Shown: positions 7,280-15,779 of the stretch, piece by piece
Position numbering within the stretch: the first letter of the stretch is position 1
How the letters are laid out: the number at the start of each line of letters is the position of its first letter
NCBI GenBank assembly: GCA_017415945.1
Contig: JAFQDR010000252.1
Location: forward strand, 1-15,779
Source of the DNA: Oscillospiraceae bacterium
GTDB taxonomy: Bacteria; Bacillota_A; Clostridia; Oscillospirales; Oscillospiraceae
Direction: 5' to 3'
Length of the DNA: 15,779 nucleotides
Notes under the pieces: model-generated
The model's database searches: none
Seen by the model: the letters and a program-made list of their open reading frames with translations, nothing else
Told to the model about the DNA's origin: nothing
Program-made: the position numbers and the translations under genes

Positions 7280-9325
7280 TTAACCTACTTTATTGAGAAC
7301 AGATTGAATCAGATTATATATAACTGTAACAGCTTCCGCGCGGGTTGTGGTACCCTGTGGATCATATACATCATTTCCTTTACCTTGAATCAAGCCAATC
7401 GATTGAATTTCGTATACAGCATATGAAGCCCAATCAGAGATTTTTTCATCATCAGTGAAAGGATAGAATTCAATTGTTTTCAATTCGCTGATATCAATGT
7501 CCATTTTTTCAAAGAAGCGCATGAAGAATACAGCCATCTGTTCACGATTCACAGTATCTTCCAAGCCATAATTACCATTTCCATAACCAAGCAAGACACC
7601 ATTATCTATCGCCCAGTTAATGTGATCTTCTTCCACTCCCGCAAGGCGAGCCATCGCGATAACAAACATTTCGCGAGTCATCGGCGCGTTGGGGTGGAAT
7701 TCGGTATCTGTAATACCATCAATCAAACCAAGCTCATCAATGTAGTCAATCATACTTTCTGCCCAGTGTCCGATGATATCGGTGTAAGGACTCTTATATG
7801 CTTCTTCTGGTTCCTCAATATCGGTAGTAGGCTTGTTGATAATCTGGTCGATTATCGGGAAGAATGGGGGGAATGGGTAGTTAGTATTAGGTTTATCAAT
7901 GTCTGATGAGTTTTTAATCCATACTGCAGTCATGGTTACATCATGTGCTGGCATGACGAAGGTATCCCCGGGATAATAGATGTTTGTGCCATCAGTCCAG
8001 TGTGTGAAGGTGTATCCTTCGCGTGTGAAGGTACATTCGGGAAGGGGGATTTTCGAATTACACACAATATTTGAAATGCTAGACATATTTCCTATGCTAT
8101 CATTAGAGATAAACGAAATACAATGTTGGCAGATAAAGGAAGTGTTTTTATTTATATCACAAAAATTCAAAAAACCCACTTCACTGTTACTTGTGGAAAA
8201 ACGAATATAACCATTCATGTAGTCGCTGAAAAAATCATTAACGACTGTATAGTTTTGCGAAGAAAGATCAAAGACAATATTAAAATTCTTGTCTATTACC
8301 ATATAGTGAGGATATGTGTAACCCAAAGAATTGACTTTATAATTAACAACTAAGGCATGGTTATTTATAAAATGGAACGCATAATCATATATGTTATCTG
8401 TTACGAAATCTCCCGATCGATTTATGTATGTATACATACCATTTTTTAATTGAATAACAGCATAGTCACAATAAAATGGCTGTGCATCTAATAGTCTATT
8501 TGAATATTTAATATTTATTATTTCGTTTCCAGAGATATCAATATAATTAATTGATCCATTTAGATTATTCCAACTCATCATCCCATTTATACATTGTCCA
8601 AGATATCCCGGTCTTGATAAAATGACACCTTTACTAGATATTAACTCAGAATAAATCTTTTGTGAGTTGTATGTTATACCTATTAAATAACCTGATTTTG
8701 CATTTGCTGTATCAATGGTATCATAATATGTTGGTGTTATTATATTTCCCGAAAAATCCATAACTCCATATTTATTATAATCATCGTAACATATGATGAA
8801 GTCATTTATTATTGTATCAAGTTTTATATTATCTTGTATAATATCATTTGAATATAGATTTATTAACTTCCATGTTTCGTTAGTATAAATTAACACATTG
8901 TCTGATTCGCCAATATAGATATTATCATATTTACATGGAAGAAGCTCTTTTCCTAATGTATTTATTATACCATATTTATTTTGTGATATCACAAGTATTT
9001 TATCTGATACTTTATGAATGATATCATCATAAGGCAATGTAAACAGTATCATTTCATCTTTGTTGATATTTATAATCACATTATCCTTTTCAACGAAATA
9101 ACTATTATTATCTATAAGATATATGTAATCATATACACATGATAACAGTATTTCATTTTTATTATTAATAACACCATAGTTACCATTTTTAACAACAATG
9201 GCTTGATTATCTGTGAAATTATATATTTCATCATACTCGGTAACATAATATGTTGTTGCAAATGCAGTTGTTGATAATATAATGAACAGTAAAAACGTAA
9301 TAAATATCGTAGATAGTATTTTCAT
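7280..9325 (-). CDS. Cell-wall SLH protein with WG repeats and an InlB-type repeat
   Basis: Secreted surface protein, 681 aa. The signal peptide is basic and hydrophobic, with likely cleavage after TAFA near residue 24. Residues about 30-360 hold several WG-type repeats, with cores such as NYGVINNKNEIL, KYGIINTLGKELLPCKYDNI and KYGVMDFSGNIITPTYYDTI. Residues about 427-470 form a Listeria/InlB B-type repeat (EGYTFTHW, then YPGDTFVMPAHDVTMTAVW). Three SLH domains end the protein (about 509-560, 567-612, 619-677), with FxD-xxHWA and TREM/NREQ/TRAE motifs that bind secondary cell-wall polymer. WG repeats are presumed protein-interaction or ligand modules of unknown partner. The start ATG has AGGAGG 6 nt upstream, and this ribosome binding site overlaps the TAG stop of the preceding gene. 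The WG half is far more AT-rich than the SLH end, suggesting domain shuffling. Architecture is certain; role is not. Confidence 0.9.
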   Translation of the reverse strand: MKILSTIFITFLLFIILSTTAFATTYYVTEYDEIYNFTDNQAIVVKNGNYGVINNKNEILLSCVYDYIYLIDNNSYFVEKDNVIININKDEMILFTLPYDDIIHKVSDKILVISQNKYGIINTLGKELLPCKYDNIYIGESDNVLIYTNETWKLINLYSNDIIQDNIKLDTIINDFIICYDDYNKYGVMDFSGNIITPTYYDTIDTANAKSGYLIGITYNSQKIYSELISSKGVILSRPGYLGQCINGMMSWNNLNGSINYIDISGNEIINIKYSNRLLDAQPFYCDYAVIQLKNGMYTYINRSGDFVTDNIYDYAFHFINNHALVVNYKVNSLGYTYPHYMVIDKNFNIVFDLSSQNYTVVNDFFSDYMNGYIRFSTSNSEVGFLNFCDINKNTSFICQHCISFISNDSIGNMSSISNIVCNSKIPLPECTFTREGYTFTHWTDGTNIYYPGDTFVMPAHDVTMTAVWIKNSSDIDKPNTNYPFPPFFPIIDQIINKPTTDIEEPEEAYKSPYTDIIGHWAESMIDYIDELGLIDGITDTEFHPNAPMTREMFVIAMARLAGVEEDHINWAIDNGVLLGYGNGNYGLEDTVNREQMAVFFMRFFEKMDIDISELKTIEFYPFTDDEKISDWASYAVYEIQSIGLIQGKGNDVYDPQGTTTRAEAVTVIYNLIQSVLNKVG

Positions 9326-9331
9326 ATCATA

Positions 9332-9338
9332 CCTCCTA
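9332..9338 (-). promoter_or_regulatory. Ribosome binding site fused to the upstream stop codon
   Basis: On the - strand TAGGAGG contains both the TAG stop of the 1997-residue gene and a perfect Shine-Dalgarno for the SLH protein, 6 nt before its ATG. It fixes that start and implies coupled translation. Confidence 0.85.
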
Positions 9339-12300
9339 TTTTAAATATTTTTGATAATTAGTTGTTTGTACCCAGATCGCACCTAATTGTTTTTTTTCGA
9401 TTTTTTTATAAAGTTGATTAATGTCTATTCCAATCAGCGCATTCCAATAAATAAGTTTTGCATTATTGGCATTGATATTATAAAGCCTTTGTGTGATGTC
9501 AATAATATCGGTACATAAATTTGTGTTTTGGCTGTTATATGATTTTTTATCAAGTAATTCATCTAGCACTTGGGTATATTCATAAAAATCTAAATTTAAT
9601 TTTAGATAATTTGATATAGCTGTAACAGATTCCCCATGAATCAATTTTTCATCATAACTTATTAAGCTTGATCTCATTGCATATTCAATTATGTAATTAT
9701 TATACTCCTTTAAATGTGTAGTATGATTTGTTGAGAAAAACATTTCGGCAGGCAATATATTACTACCATATAGAATATCATGGACTTGATGTTTACTTAA
9801 AAAATTAAAAGATTTATGATATAATGATGCAGCAGATAAAAAGTTAATAAATAATAAACCACAGCCGGATGGATTAACTAACAATACAGCATTATTATAT
9901 TGATTTATATTACTAGCCCAATTATTACTGTTATTAAAATATTTAAATGTTTCTGTTGTCAAAAAATAGATTGAGTATATTTCTTGTACATTGTCTCCTT
10001 TAGCGTATTCGATAATGTCATAGAGTTCTTCATTTAAGAGATGTTTTTCAAAGTTATTAAGTTCACCCCAATAAGACACTATACCATCTTTACCAGATAA
10101 AAATTCCTCCAACTTATTATTGTTATAACCATTCAAAAGTATGTCATAATATTTACTTGCAGGTGAAGATGTAACACTCGAATAGTCTACAATGTTTATA
10201 TCATTTGAAACAAAATATGGACTAAGTTCATAACATAGTATATCAATGGTATTTATAAAATCGATTTCTTCATTCAATATTTTATCCCATAATGCATCCA
10301 TTGTTAAATTGCTAGCATTTTGATTCATTGTTATTTGTATACCACGCCATACATTATATAAAGCAACTATTTTATCTGCATTAGTATAGGTAGCGTTACC
10401 ATTTTGATAATTATAAACCGCCAAAACCAAATCATACTTAATTGCTTCATTTAGCCAATAGAAAAACACTAGATTTTGTTCTGATTTTGAAACGCTTTCG
10501 ATCCCTGAGATCTTTATTAATAAGTCGTGAACAAATAAAATGCTTCCAATTGATTTTAAAGAAATGTTTTTCGATCCAGTTAACTCAATTATTTTATATA
10601 CAATTCCACCAGTAATAATTTTTTCATAATATTCATACATTCCTGAAATTGCTATTTGTGTGAAAGCTTCTAATATAGCATATGGCACTTCTAACATTTC
10701 ATTAGTGTATTCATCTCTATATTTTTGTAAGATACTATATGCAGAAGGATCGTCTTCAAAATACTCTAATAAAATATCGAAGTATGATAATTCAGATGCA
10801 GTTTTAATTTTTTGATAATCAATATATTCAGTTAATAAAGAAATTATATATTTGTATTTATCTGGGATTTTGTCTAATGTATTTTTAATATTTTTATTTT
10901 TTAAAACTGATTGATATTTAATATTAAGTTTTGGCAGTAATATTTCGTCAATTGAGTCCATATCAGTATATTTAACATACTCTTTGTTAAAGTTTTTATA
11001 TACTTTATTCATGTACGAATATAACTTATTATAAAAATCAACGTCATTTTTAACATCATTTAACTCAATTGCTATTTCACTTTCCGTAGGAATATTCTGA
11101 AGAATTGATTTTATCATAGGTTTTGCGAGTTCACTATAATAATAATCGCCGAGTATAGGAAGAGTGTTATCTCCACTTAGAGCCATTTTGATTTTTGTTG
11201 AAAAATCACTAGTCAGATACCAATAACTTTCAGAAGAATCAATACTTTCAGCTATTTGTTTAGCGGTAGAATACTCTTGTAAAAATAATTGTTCTGATAT
11301 GCCAAGTGATTGATTATAAAATTTGGGAATAAAGTATTCAACCATGTATTGATTAAATGATTTTAATGGGGGAGTTGTATTTATCGGTGGAGTAATCAAA
11401 TCTTTTTTAATAAAACCATATTTGTAACCACCTGTATAAGTTGGATATTGAATATAATATACATTATTTTTTTCAATGCATCCTAAAATTATAATATTAT
11501 CGTTATGCCAAACACTTCCAATCGGATCAGACAGTTTATTATTATATATATTATTATATACAGCTTGATTACCGACAGATTCTTTTAAATGTGATTCCCA
11601 TTGTACATAATCGCCAACATTAATATATCCACAAACACAGATATAACCATTATCATCTAACGCATAAAGTGCTGTATGAGTTTTTATGTTATACTTTGGT
11701 GTCTGGGAAATTGTATATGCATATCCACACAATTTACACTTATATTCATCATATACATCATAATTTTCAATATGTTGCTTATCATCTAAATGTAAATATT
11801 TAGCGGATATTGTTTGTATATTGGTAATATTATAATCATGCACACATGTGTTTCCTTTCACCTCAACCCTAAACACCGCAACACTATTATTCGTCACAGT
11901 ATAGTTATCCGCCGAAGCATAAACCACAAACTCATGCGTTCCGACATTATTCAGCGGGTACATGTCCCCTGCTAAAATCAAATCCTGTACAGTAAGTATA
12001 TCGGTCGAATAATTCAGCTCATATGTAATAGGCGCAAAAGTCGTACCAACTACATTGTGCTTGATTGTGACTTTATTCAACTTACCGCCATTACCTGCTG
12101 TAACCGAGAAATTCAGCTTCAAATCCTCGCCTTGCGTGATGGCATAGCTATTCTGTAATCCCTTTACAGTAGGCTTTGCTTGGACAACTTCAAGCTCGAA
12201 TGTGTCACCGATACCAGTCCATCCAACCATGTAGGATGAACCACCCGAAGTCTCAGGTTTAAAAGAGACAACCTCCAGTGTTTTTTTATCGATGATCTGA

Positions 12301-15300
12301 AGAACAATTTCATCCGCCATACCATTGAAACCATACTCACTGTCAGCGGTAAGCGTGATCATATCGTCATTTACTTTATAAGAGAACTCGTATGTTCCTG
12401 AAAAGGCGGGATCGGTTGCGAGCACATAGAATTTACCACAATCAATATCTGTAAAATTGATATATGGCTTTGTTTCACTGGTAATATCAAATTTGTAAGT
12501 GGTCTGAATATATTTATTACCAACAAGGAAAGCGGCGGGATGTTCGTCAATGGTGATATGCTTTTTGATACTGTCACCGAGCGCATTTCCATCTTCATCA
12601 GTTGCAAAAATATGTACATACCATGTTGTGCCTGCGGTGAGCTGAAGTTTCTGCTCGTTGCCCGCGTTATCCACGCCTGTTACTGTTTCACCTGCGATAA
12701 AGGAAGGAACAGACGAAAGATCGAACTCCTGCGTTCCAATGTTTTCAGCGCGGTAGTAGTTGATACCAACACCATTGTTGTCTGCACTATTGATATTGAT
12801 TTGCAGATTTTTCAACCCAGCCTCTGCGGTAGTAGAAACAAGACCTTCAAAATCGAAGGTTTCGCCTTCAGCAAGTGTGATTGCCGATGTATCGAAAGTG
12901 GTAGATAATTCTGTGTTAGTATCTTCAACAGTAATAGTAAATACTGCAATACTGTTGTCGGTAACAGTATAGTTATCTGCCGAAGCATAAACCACAAATT
13001 CGTGTGTGCCAATAGTATTGAGAGGATAACTGTTCCCCGAAAGAACTAAATCCTGTACAGAAAGTGTACTGGTAGTATAATTCAGTTCGTATGTAATGGG
13101 GGCGAAAGTTGTGCCAACTTCATTATGCTTGAGGGTAACCTTGTTCAGACTACCTTCATTGCCTGCTTTGACTGTAAAGTTCAATTTAAGATCATTGCCC
13201 TTAGTGACAGTATATTGATTCTCTAATCCCGATATAGAAGGTTTGACTTGTTCTGCTTCCTCAATCGTGATAGTTTTCTTAATACTATCGCCGAGCGCAT
13301 TTCCATCCATATCAGTTGCAAAAATATGCACATACCATGTTGTACCTGCGGTTAGTTCAATGCTCTGCGGATTTCCAAGATTGTCATAGCCTGTCACTGT
13401 TTCACCTGCAATAAAGGAAGGAACAGACGAAAGGTTAAATGTTTGAGTTCCAATATTTTCGGCGCGGTAGTAGTTAATGCCAATGCCATTGGATTCAGAG
13501 CTGTTGATATTGAGTTGCAGGTTATTCAGACCTGCGGTAGCTGTGGTTGATACGATGCCTTCAAAATAGAAGGTTTCACCCTCTGATAATGTGAGCGCAG
13601 ATGTATTGAACGTTGTTGACATTTCGCTCTTAGGAGTATCTATATCAGTAATATGGGGATTGTTACGTAAAGTAGGGTATGGATAACTTTCGGTTACGCC
13701 AATTACCCAAATTGTATCGAAATCAAATCCGCGGAAATTCTCTGAATTAGAAAATTCACTATCAGTTAATAGTGTTCCATCTGTTATTATTTCATCACCA
13801 GTTATCATACTAGATGATAAATAATAACTATCAACAACAGCGGTATTAGACGTACCTGCCATTCCTGAATGAAAGATACCCACTCTAGCGGTACTATCAT
13901 TTAAATTATTCGCAGTTACATTTCCTGTATTATAACATGCAGTTATATGAGCTCTATAATTTCCGCCAATAATTCCACCTGCATCAGCATCTTGACTTGT
14001 GGTTATTACATTTCCGATATTATATGAATTTTCAATGTAAGGATAACCAGATAATCCTCCTGATAAACCACCAACATAAGCAGAAGTAACTGCATAGACA
14101 TTGATATCACCAGTGTTATAACAATAATATAGATTATCGATATTACCAACTATTCCACCTACACGCGCTGAGTTTAATGTGTTGATTCGAATAGTTCCCA
14201 TGTTAGCTGAATATAAAATATCTGCTAAATTTGAATACCCACAGATACCTCCAAGCGTAATATATATATCATTTGTTGTATCATTATTAATATCAAAATC
14301 AGCATAGTTGTTACAGTTTAAAATATCACTAAAAGAAAAACCAGTAATTCCGCCAATAATTGCTTCCGCATTATTAATAAACACTTCAATTTTACCAATG
14401 TTCGAACAATTATTTATTTCACCATCGGTACTAGTCTCTCCACACAAACCGCCAATATATAATGTCTTTATTTCGGAATCTGTAACATTAATAAAACCGA
14501 AATTCATCGAATTATTTATGTCACGACCTTTTCCGACGATACCACCAATATACTGGTCATTTCCGCCGATACTCGTAATCATTCCATAATTAACATTATT
14601 ATTAGTAACTTTACCAGTTCCTGTACAACCACCTAAATGAACAGTAATTTCACCTTTGGAATTTGTCAATGATTCTAAAAAAATGTTGCCCATATTAACA
14701 CAATAGTTCATCTCTAGGGATCTTCCGGTAATGCCGCCACATTCAATATTATTATTACTTATTACTGTTATATCAGCGTTACTATAGCAATTTATAAAAC
14801 TATCATCAGGATTATCTACATCTCCACAGATTGCTCCAACTATTACATCATTTGATGATTTTATATATATTGAGCTATCGATGATTTTCAAATTTTTTAT
14901 TGTGGTTCCCAATGCACTTAGCACACGTCCAAATAAACCATAATATTTATAGTCAGCATTTTCTTCATAAATATTCATGCCAGTAATGGTATAGCCATTT
15001 CCATCAAAAATAGATATGTGTGCATTTGTTATAGGTTCCCAATTATCGTAACTTGACAAATCAATATCATTCATCAAAATATATTGATATCCGGGATCAT
15101 TTCGAACATTATCTAAATCCTCAGCAGTGTAAATACCGATATACCCCTCGGGGACAGTTGTCTGCTGAACGACAGGAACAAGAAAATCAGTGCTAGACTG
15201 TGACGTACTCGAAACATCGTATGTCATTGGAAGAAAAGTTCCAATTTCGCTATTCGCCAATACAGGCGAAATCGTACTCACTGCCATGCAGATGCACAAC

Positions 15301-15329
15301 AGCATTGAAATAATTCTGCGCATTTTCAT
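9336..15329 (-). CDS. Giant secreted mosaic protein (GLUG beta-helix, A/B repeats, SH3-like, novel C-terminus)
   Basis: Secreted protein of 1997 aa. A signal peptide with likely cleavage after PVLA (about residue 25) is followed by a GLUG-type right-handed repeat region (about 50-540) with recurring GGI-G and N-Y-N-GN units and a DIDLSSYDNWEPI lead-in. Next come Ig-like modules in the order A1 (567-693), B1 (695-803), A2 (808-930), a unique segment (931-1047), then B2 (1052-1158). Cysteines at 1162, 1198, 1201, 1231 and 1233 suggest a metal- or disulfide-stabilised link. A bacterial SH3-like domain (about 1245-1320) has IGSV...YPTYTGGYKYGFI. From about 1320 to the end (680 residues) I recognise nothing; it looks largely helical, rich in Asn, Ile, Lys and Tyr. 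ATG at 15329 has AAAGGA 9 nt upstream. The protein has no SLH or sortase motif, so retention may depend on its operon partner. Probably adhesin-like; function unknown. Confidence 0.88.
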   Translation of the reverse strand: MKMRRIISMLLCICMAVSTISPVLANSEIGTFLPMTYDVSSTSQSSTDFLVPVVQQTTVPEGYIGIYTAEDLDNVRNDPGYQYILMNDIDLSSYDNWEPITNAHISIFDGNGYTITGMNIYEENADYKYYGLFGRVLSALGTTIKNLKIIDSSIYIKSSNDVIVGAICGDVDNPDDSFINCYSNADITVISNNNIECGGITGRSLEMNYCVNMGNIFLESLTNSKGEITVHLGGCTGTGKVTNNNVNYGMITSIGGNDQYIGGIVGKGRDINNSMNFGFINVTDSEIKTLYIGGLCGETSTDGEINNCSNIGKIEVFINNAEAIIGGITGFSFSDILNCNNYADFDINNDTTNDIYITLGGICGYSNLADILYSANMGTIRINTLNSARVGGIVGNIDNLYYCYNTGDINVYAVTSAYVGGLSGGLSGYPYIENSYNIGNVITTSQDADAGGIIGGNYRAHITACYNTGNVTANNLNDSTARVGIFHSGMAGTSNTAVVDSYYLSSSMITGDEIITDGTLLTDSEFSNSENFRGFDFDTIWVIGVTESYPYPTLRNNPHITDIDTPKSEMSTTFNTSALTLSEGETFYFEGIVSTTATAGLNNLQLNINSSESNGIGINYYRAENIGTQTFNLSSVPSFIAGETVTGYDNLGNPQSIELTAGTTWYVHIFATDMDGNALGDSIKKTITIEEAEQVKPSISGLENQYTVTKGNDLKLNFTVKAGNEGSLNKVTLKHNEVGTTFAPITYELNYTTSTLSVQDLVLSGNSYPLNTIGTHEFVVYASADNYTVTDNSIAVFTITVEDTNTELSTTFDTSAITLAEGETFDFEGLVSTTAEAGLKNLQININSADNNGVGINYYRAENIGTQEFDLSSVPSFIAGETVTGVDNAGNEQKLQLTAGTTWYVHIFATDEDGNALGDSIKKHITIDEHPAAFLVGNKYIQTTYKFDITSETKPYINFTDIDCGKFYVLATDPAFSGTYEFSYKVNDDMITLTADSEYGFNGMADEIVLQIIDKKTLEVVSFKPETSGGSSYMVGWTGIGDTFELEVVQAKPTVKGLQNSYAITQGEDLKLNFSVTAGNGGKLNKVTIKHNVVGTTFAPITYELNYSTDILTVQDLILAGDMYPLNNVGTHEFVVYASADNYTVTNNSVAVFRVEVKGNTCVHDYNITNIQTISAKYLHLDDKQHIENYDVYDEYKCKLCGYAYTISQTPKYNIKTHTALYALDDNGYICVCGYINVGDYVQWESHLKESVGNQAVYNNIYNNKLSDPIGSVWHNDNIIILGCIEKNNVYYIQYPTYTGGYKYGFIKKDLITPPINTTPPLKSFNQYMVEYFIPKFYNQSLGISEQLFLQEYSTAKQIAESIDSSESYWYLTSDFSTKIKMALSGDNTLPILGDYYYSELAKPMIKSILQNIPTESEIAIELNDVKNDVDFYNKLYSYMNKVYKNFNKEYVKYTDMDSIDEILLPKLNIKYQSVLKNKNIKNTLDKIPDKYKYIISLLTEYIDYQKIKTASELSYFDILLEYFEDDPSAYSILQKYRDEYTNEMLEVPYAILEAFTQIAISGMYEYYEKIITGGIVYKIIELTGSKNISLKSIGSILFVHDLLIKISGIESVSKSEQNLVFFYWLNEAIKYDLVLAVYNYQNGNATYTNADKIVALYNVWRGIQITMNQNASNLTMDALWDKILNEEIDFINTIDILCYELSPYFVSNDINIVDYSSVTSSPASKYYDILLNGYNNNKLEEFLSGKDGIVSYWGELNNFEKHLLNEELYDIIEYAKGDNVQEIYSIYFLTTETFKYFNNSNNWASNINQYNNAVLLVNPSGCGLLFINFLSAASLYHKSFNFLSKHQVHDILYGSNILPAEMFFSTNHTTHLKEYNNYIIEYAMRSSLISYDEKLIHGESVTAISNYLKLNLDFYEYTQVLDELLDKKSYNSQNTNLCTDIIDITQRLYNINANNAKLIYWNALIGIDINQLYKKIEKKQLGAIWVQTTNYQKYLK
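11855..13619 (-). repeat. Duplicated A/B module pair inside the giant gene
   Basis: Module A occurs at about 13250-13619 and 12540-12905. Module B occurs at about 12921-13243 and 11855-12174. Protein identity is high, with shared strings such as NYYRAENIGTQ, AGTTWYVHIFATD and HEFVVYASADNYTV. DNA similarity is also clear (for example CCGAAGCATAAACCACAAA in both B copies on the + strand). About 350 bp between A2 and B2 has no counterpart between A1 and B1. The block is richer in GC than the sequence on either side. Confidence 0.85.
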
Positions 15330-15541
15330 TTGTGTAAATCCTTTCTTTCTTCTATATAAATTTTTATATAGTTACGTCCTTCACCTAAAGTGAATCATGC
15401 TATTTAGAAACTTATTTCGGTATCTACAACATTTTTGTCTCCGATGCAATAAATAGATATATTTACTTATTTTACACACTTGCTTTTACGTTCTGTAATC
15501 CCTTATCAGTAACATTCCGCCATAAAACAAGCTTGTCCGCA
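15330..15541 (-). promoter_or_regulatory. Leader and upstream region of the secreted-protein operon
   Basis: No gene is visible here. The region is AT-rich and holds two near-palindromes: TATATAAATTTTTATATA at 15353-15370, just before the ribosome binding site, and TTCACCTAAAGTGAA at 15380-15394, an operator-like site. The candidate promoter for the operon lies further upstream at 15421-15449. Confidence 0.45.
15421..15449 (-). promoter_or_regulatory. Candidate sigma-A promoter for the secreted-protein operon
   Basis: On the - strand, TTGCAT (complement of 15444-15449), a 17-bp spacer and TAGATA (complement of 15421-15426), about 90 bp before the start codon. Match to consensus is moderate, and AT-rich flanks offer alternatives. 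Confidence 0.4.
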
Positions 15542-15559
15542 AAGGTATACCTTCGCGAA
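15542..15559. promoter_or_regulatory. GGTATACC-centred site, copy 1
   Basis: AAGGTATACCTTCGCGAA. With its left flank the site is an imperfect dyad about the central TATA: arms TACCTTTGCGGA and TACCTTCGCGAA agree at 10 of 12 positions. It ends one base before the -35 box of a + strand promoter, where a bound dimer would interfere with polymerase. Confidence 0.6.
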
Positions 15560-15560
15560 C

Positions 15561-15588
15561 TTGACTTTTTCTCAAAAATATGTATAAT
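15561..15588 (+). promoter_or_regulatory. Strong-looking sigma-A promoter pointing right
   Basis: TTGACT at 15561-15566, a 16-bp spacer, and a perfect TATAAT at 15583-15588. No open reading frame with a ribosome binding site follows on the + strand to the end of the window. The transcript would run through GGTATACC copy 2 and antisense to the helix-turn-helix gene. Confidence 0.6.
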
Positions 15589-15656
15589 AATAGTATCAGA
15601 ATAGGGGATTTTTTCGGATATTGTTGTATTTTATGTCAAGTTTTATGTAGTTTGAT

Positions 15657-15674
15657 AAGGTATACCTTTGCGAA
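15657..15674. promoter_or_regulatory. GGTATACC-centred site, copy 2
   Basis: AAGGTATACCTTTGCGAA matches copy 1 at 17 of 18 positions in the same orientation, 115 bp away. Its right half-site is good while the left one (TACCTTATCAAA, read outward) is degenerate. It lies 12 bp beyond the stop of the helix-turn-helix gene. Confidence 0.6.
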
Positions 15675-15686
15675 TTTTTTCCAAAT

Positions 15687-15779
15687 TTATATGCCGAGTT
15701 CCCTGACCTTTTCATAAAAGTAAGTTCGCCCGACTCCGAGCATTTCCAAAGCTTGGGGAAGGGTGATTATTTTGTTTCG
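15687..15779 (-). CDS. Helix-turn-helix DNA-binding protein (C-terminal end only)
   Basis: The last 30 codons of a - strand gene that begins outside the window and stops with TAA at 15687. The visible peptide, ITLPQALEMLGVGRTYFYEK then VRELGI, matches the second-helix/turn/recognition-helix layout of excisionase or MerR-type HTH domains (an S/G-R-T-x-x-Y core). The protein ends immediately after the domain, as in small excisionase-like proteins, or as the tail of a larger regulator or recombinase accessory protein. It lies next to two repeated palindromic sites that could be its operators or recombination sites; the link is an inference. Confidence 0.6.
   Translation of the reverse strand, partial: RNKIITLPQALEMLGVGRTYFYEKVRELGI

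Noticed and set aside
12540..12908. 122-codon + strand frame and smaller ones within the A/B modules
   Set aside because: They mirror the repeated modules of the giant - strand gene and have no start signals of their own.
11855..13619. Possible CRISPR-like repetition
   Set aside because: The repeats are long, coding and in frame, with no short regular repeat/spacer pattern.
15635..15642. Possible - strand promoter starting with TTGACA near the second GGTATACC site
   Set aside because: No TATAAT-like box lies 16-18 bp downstream on the - strand.

Overview
The window looks like a chromosomal segment of an anaerobic, probably spore-forming Bacillota (class Clostridia, Oscillospiraceae/Ruminococcaceae-like). 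This rests on a CotJC-type manganese catalase fragment, a lipoprotein solute-binding protein, SLH and WG-repeat surface proteins, and A/T-rich Shine-Dalgarno leaders. No rRNA, tRNA or CRISPR array was seen. Base composition changes in blocks. The first 3.5 kb is moderate in GC, 3.5-7.15 kb is more AT-rich, and 7.28-15.33 kb is strongly AT-rich apart from a richer island at about 11.9-13.6 kb.

Region 1 (1-2942, + strand) is the end of a carbohydrate operon. It holds a heparinase II/III-family polysaccharide lyase (5' end outside the window), then an extracellular solute-binding lipoprotein, closed by a strong terminator that can also serve the convergent gene.

Region 2 (2982-7146, - strand) is a mobile-element remnant abutting a damaged catalase gene. 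Transcription order is: a Replic_Relax-type winged-helix protein, a VirD4/TraG-like coupling ATPase with N-terminal membrane segments, an M48 (HtpX-like) membrane metalloprotease, a 45-residue small protein, and then a CotJC manganese catalase. The catalase keeps all five predicted metal ligands but lacks the usual N-terminus. No relaxase or integrase is visible. Upstream, a 148-bp nested palindrome (6999-7146) separates this block from the next.

Region 3 (7232-15329, - strand) is a two-gene secreted-protein operon. The first gene encodes a 1997-residue mosaic: signal peptide, GLUG-type beta-helix, two A/B repeat modules, a Cys-rich and SH3-like segment, and about 680 residues I do not recognise. 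Ten bases later comes a 681-residue protein with WG repeats, an InlB-type repeat and three SLH domains, which likely sits in the cell wall. A terminator follows.

Region 4 (15330-15779) holds control DNA: two copies of an 18-bp site centred on GGTATACC, a good promoter pointing right (+ strand), candidate promoter elements for the secreted operon, and the last 30 residues of a helix-turn-helix protein on the - strand that runs off the window.
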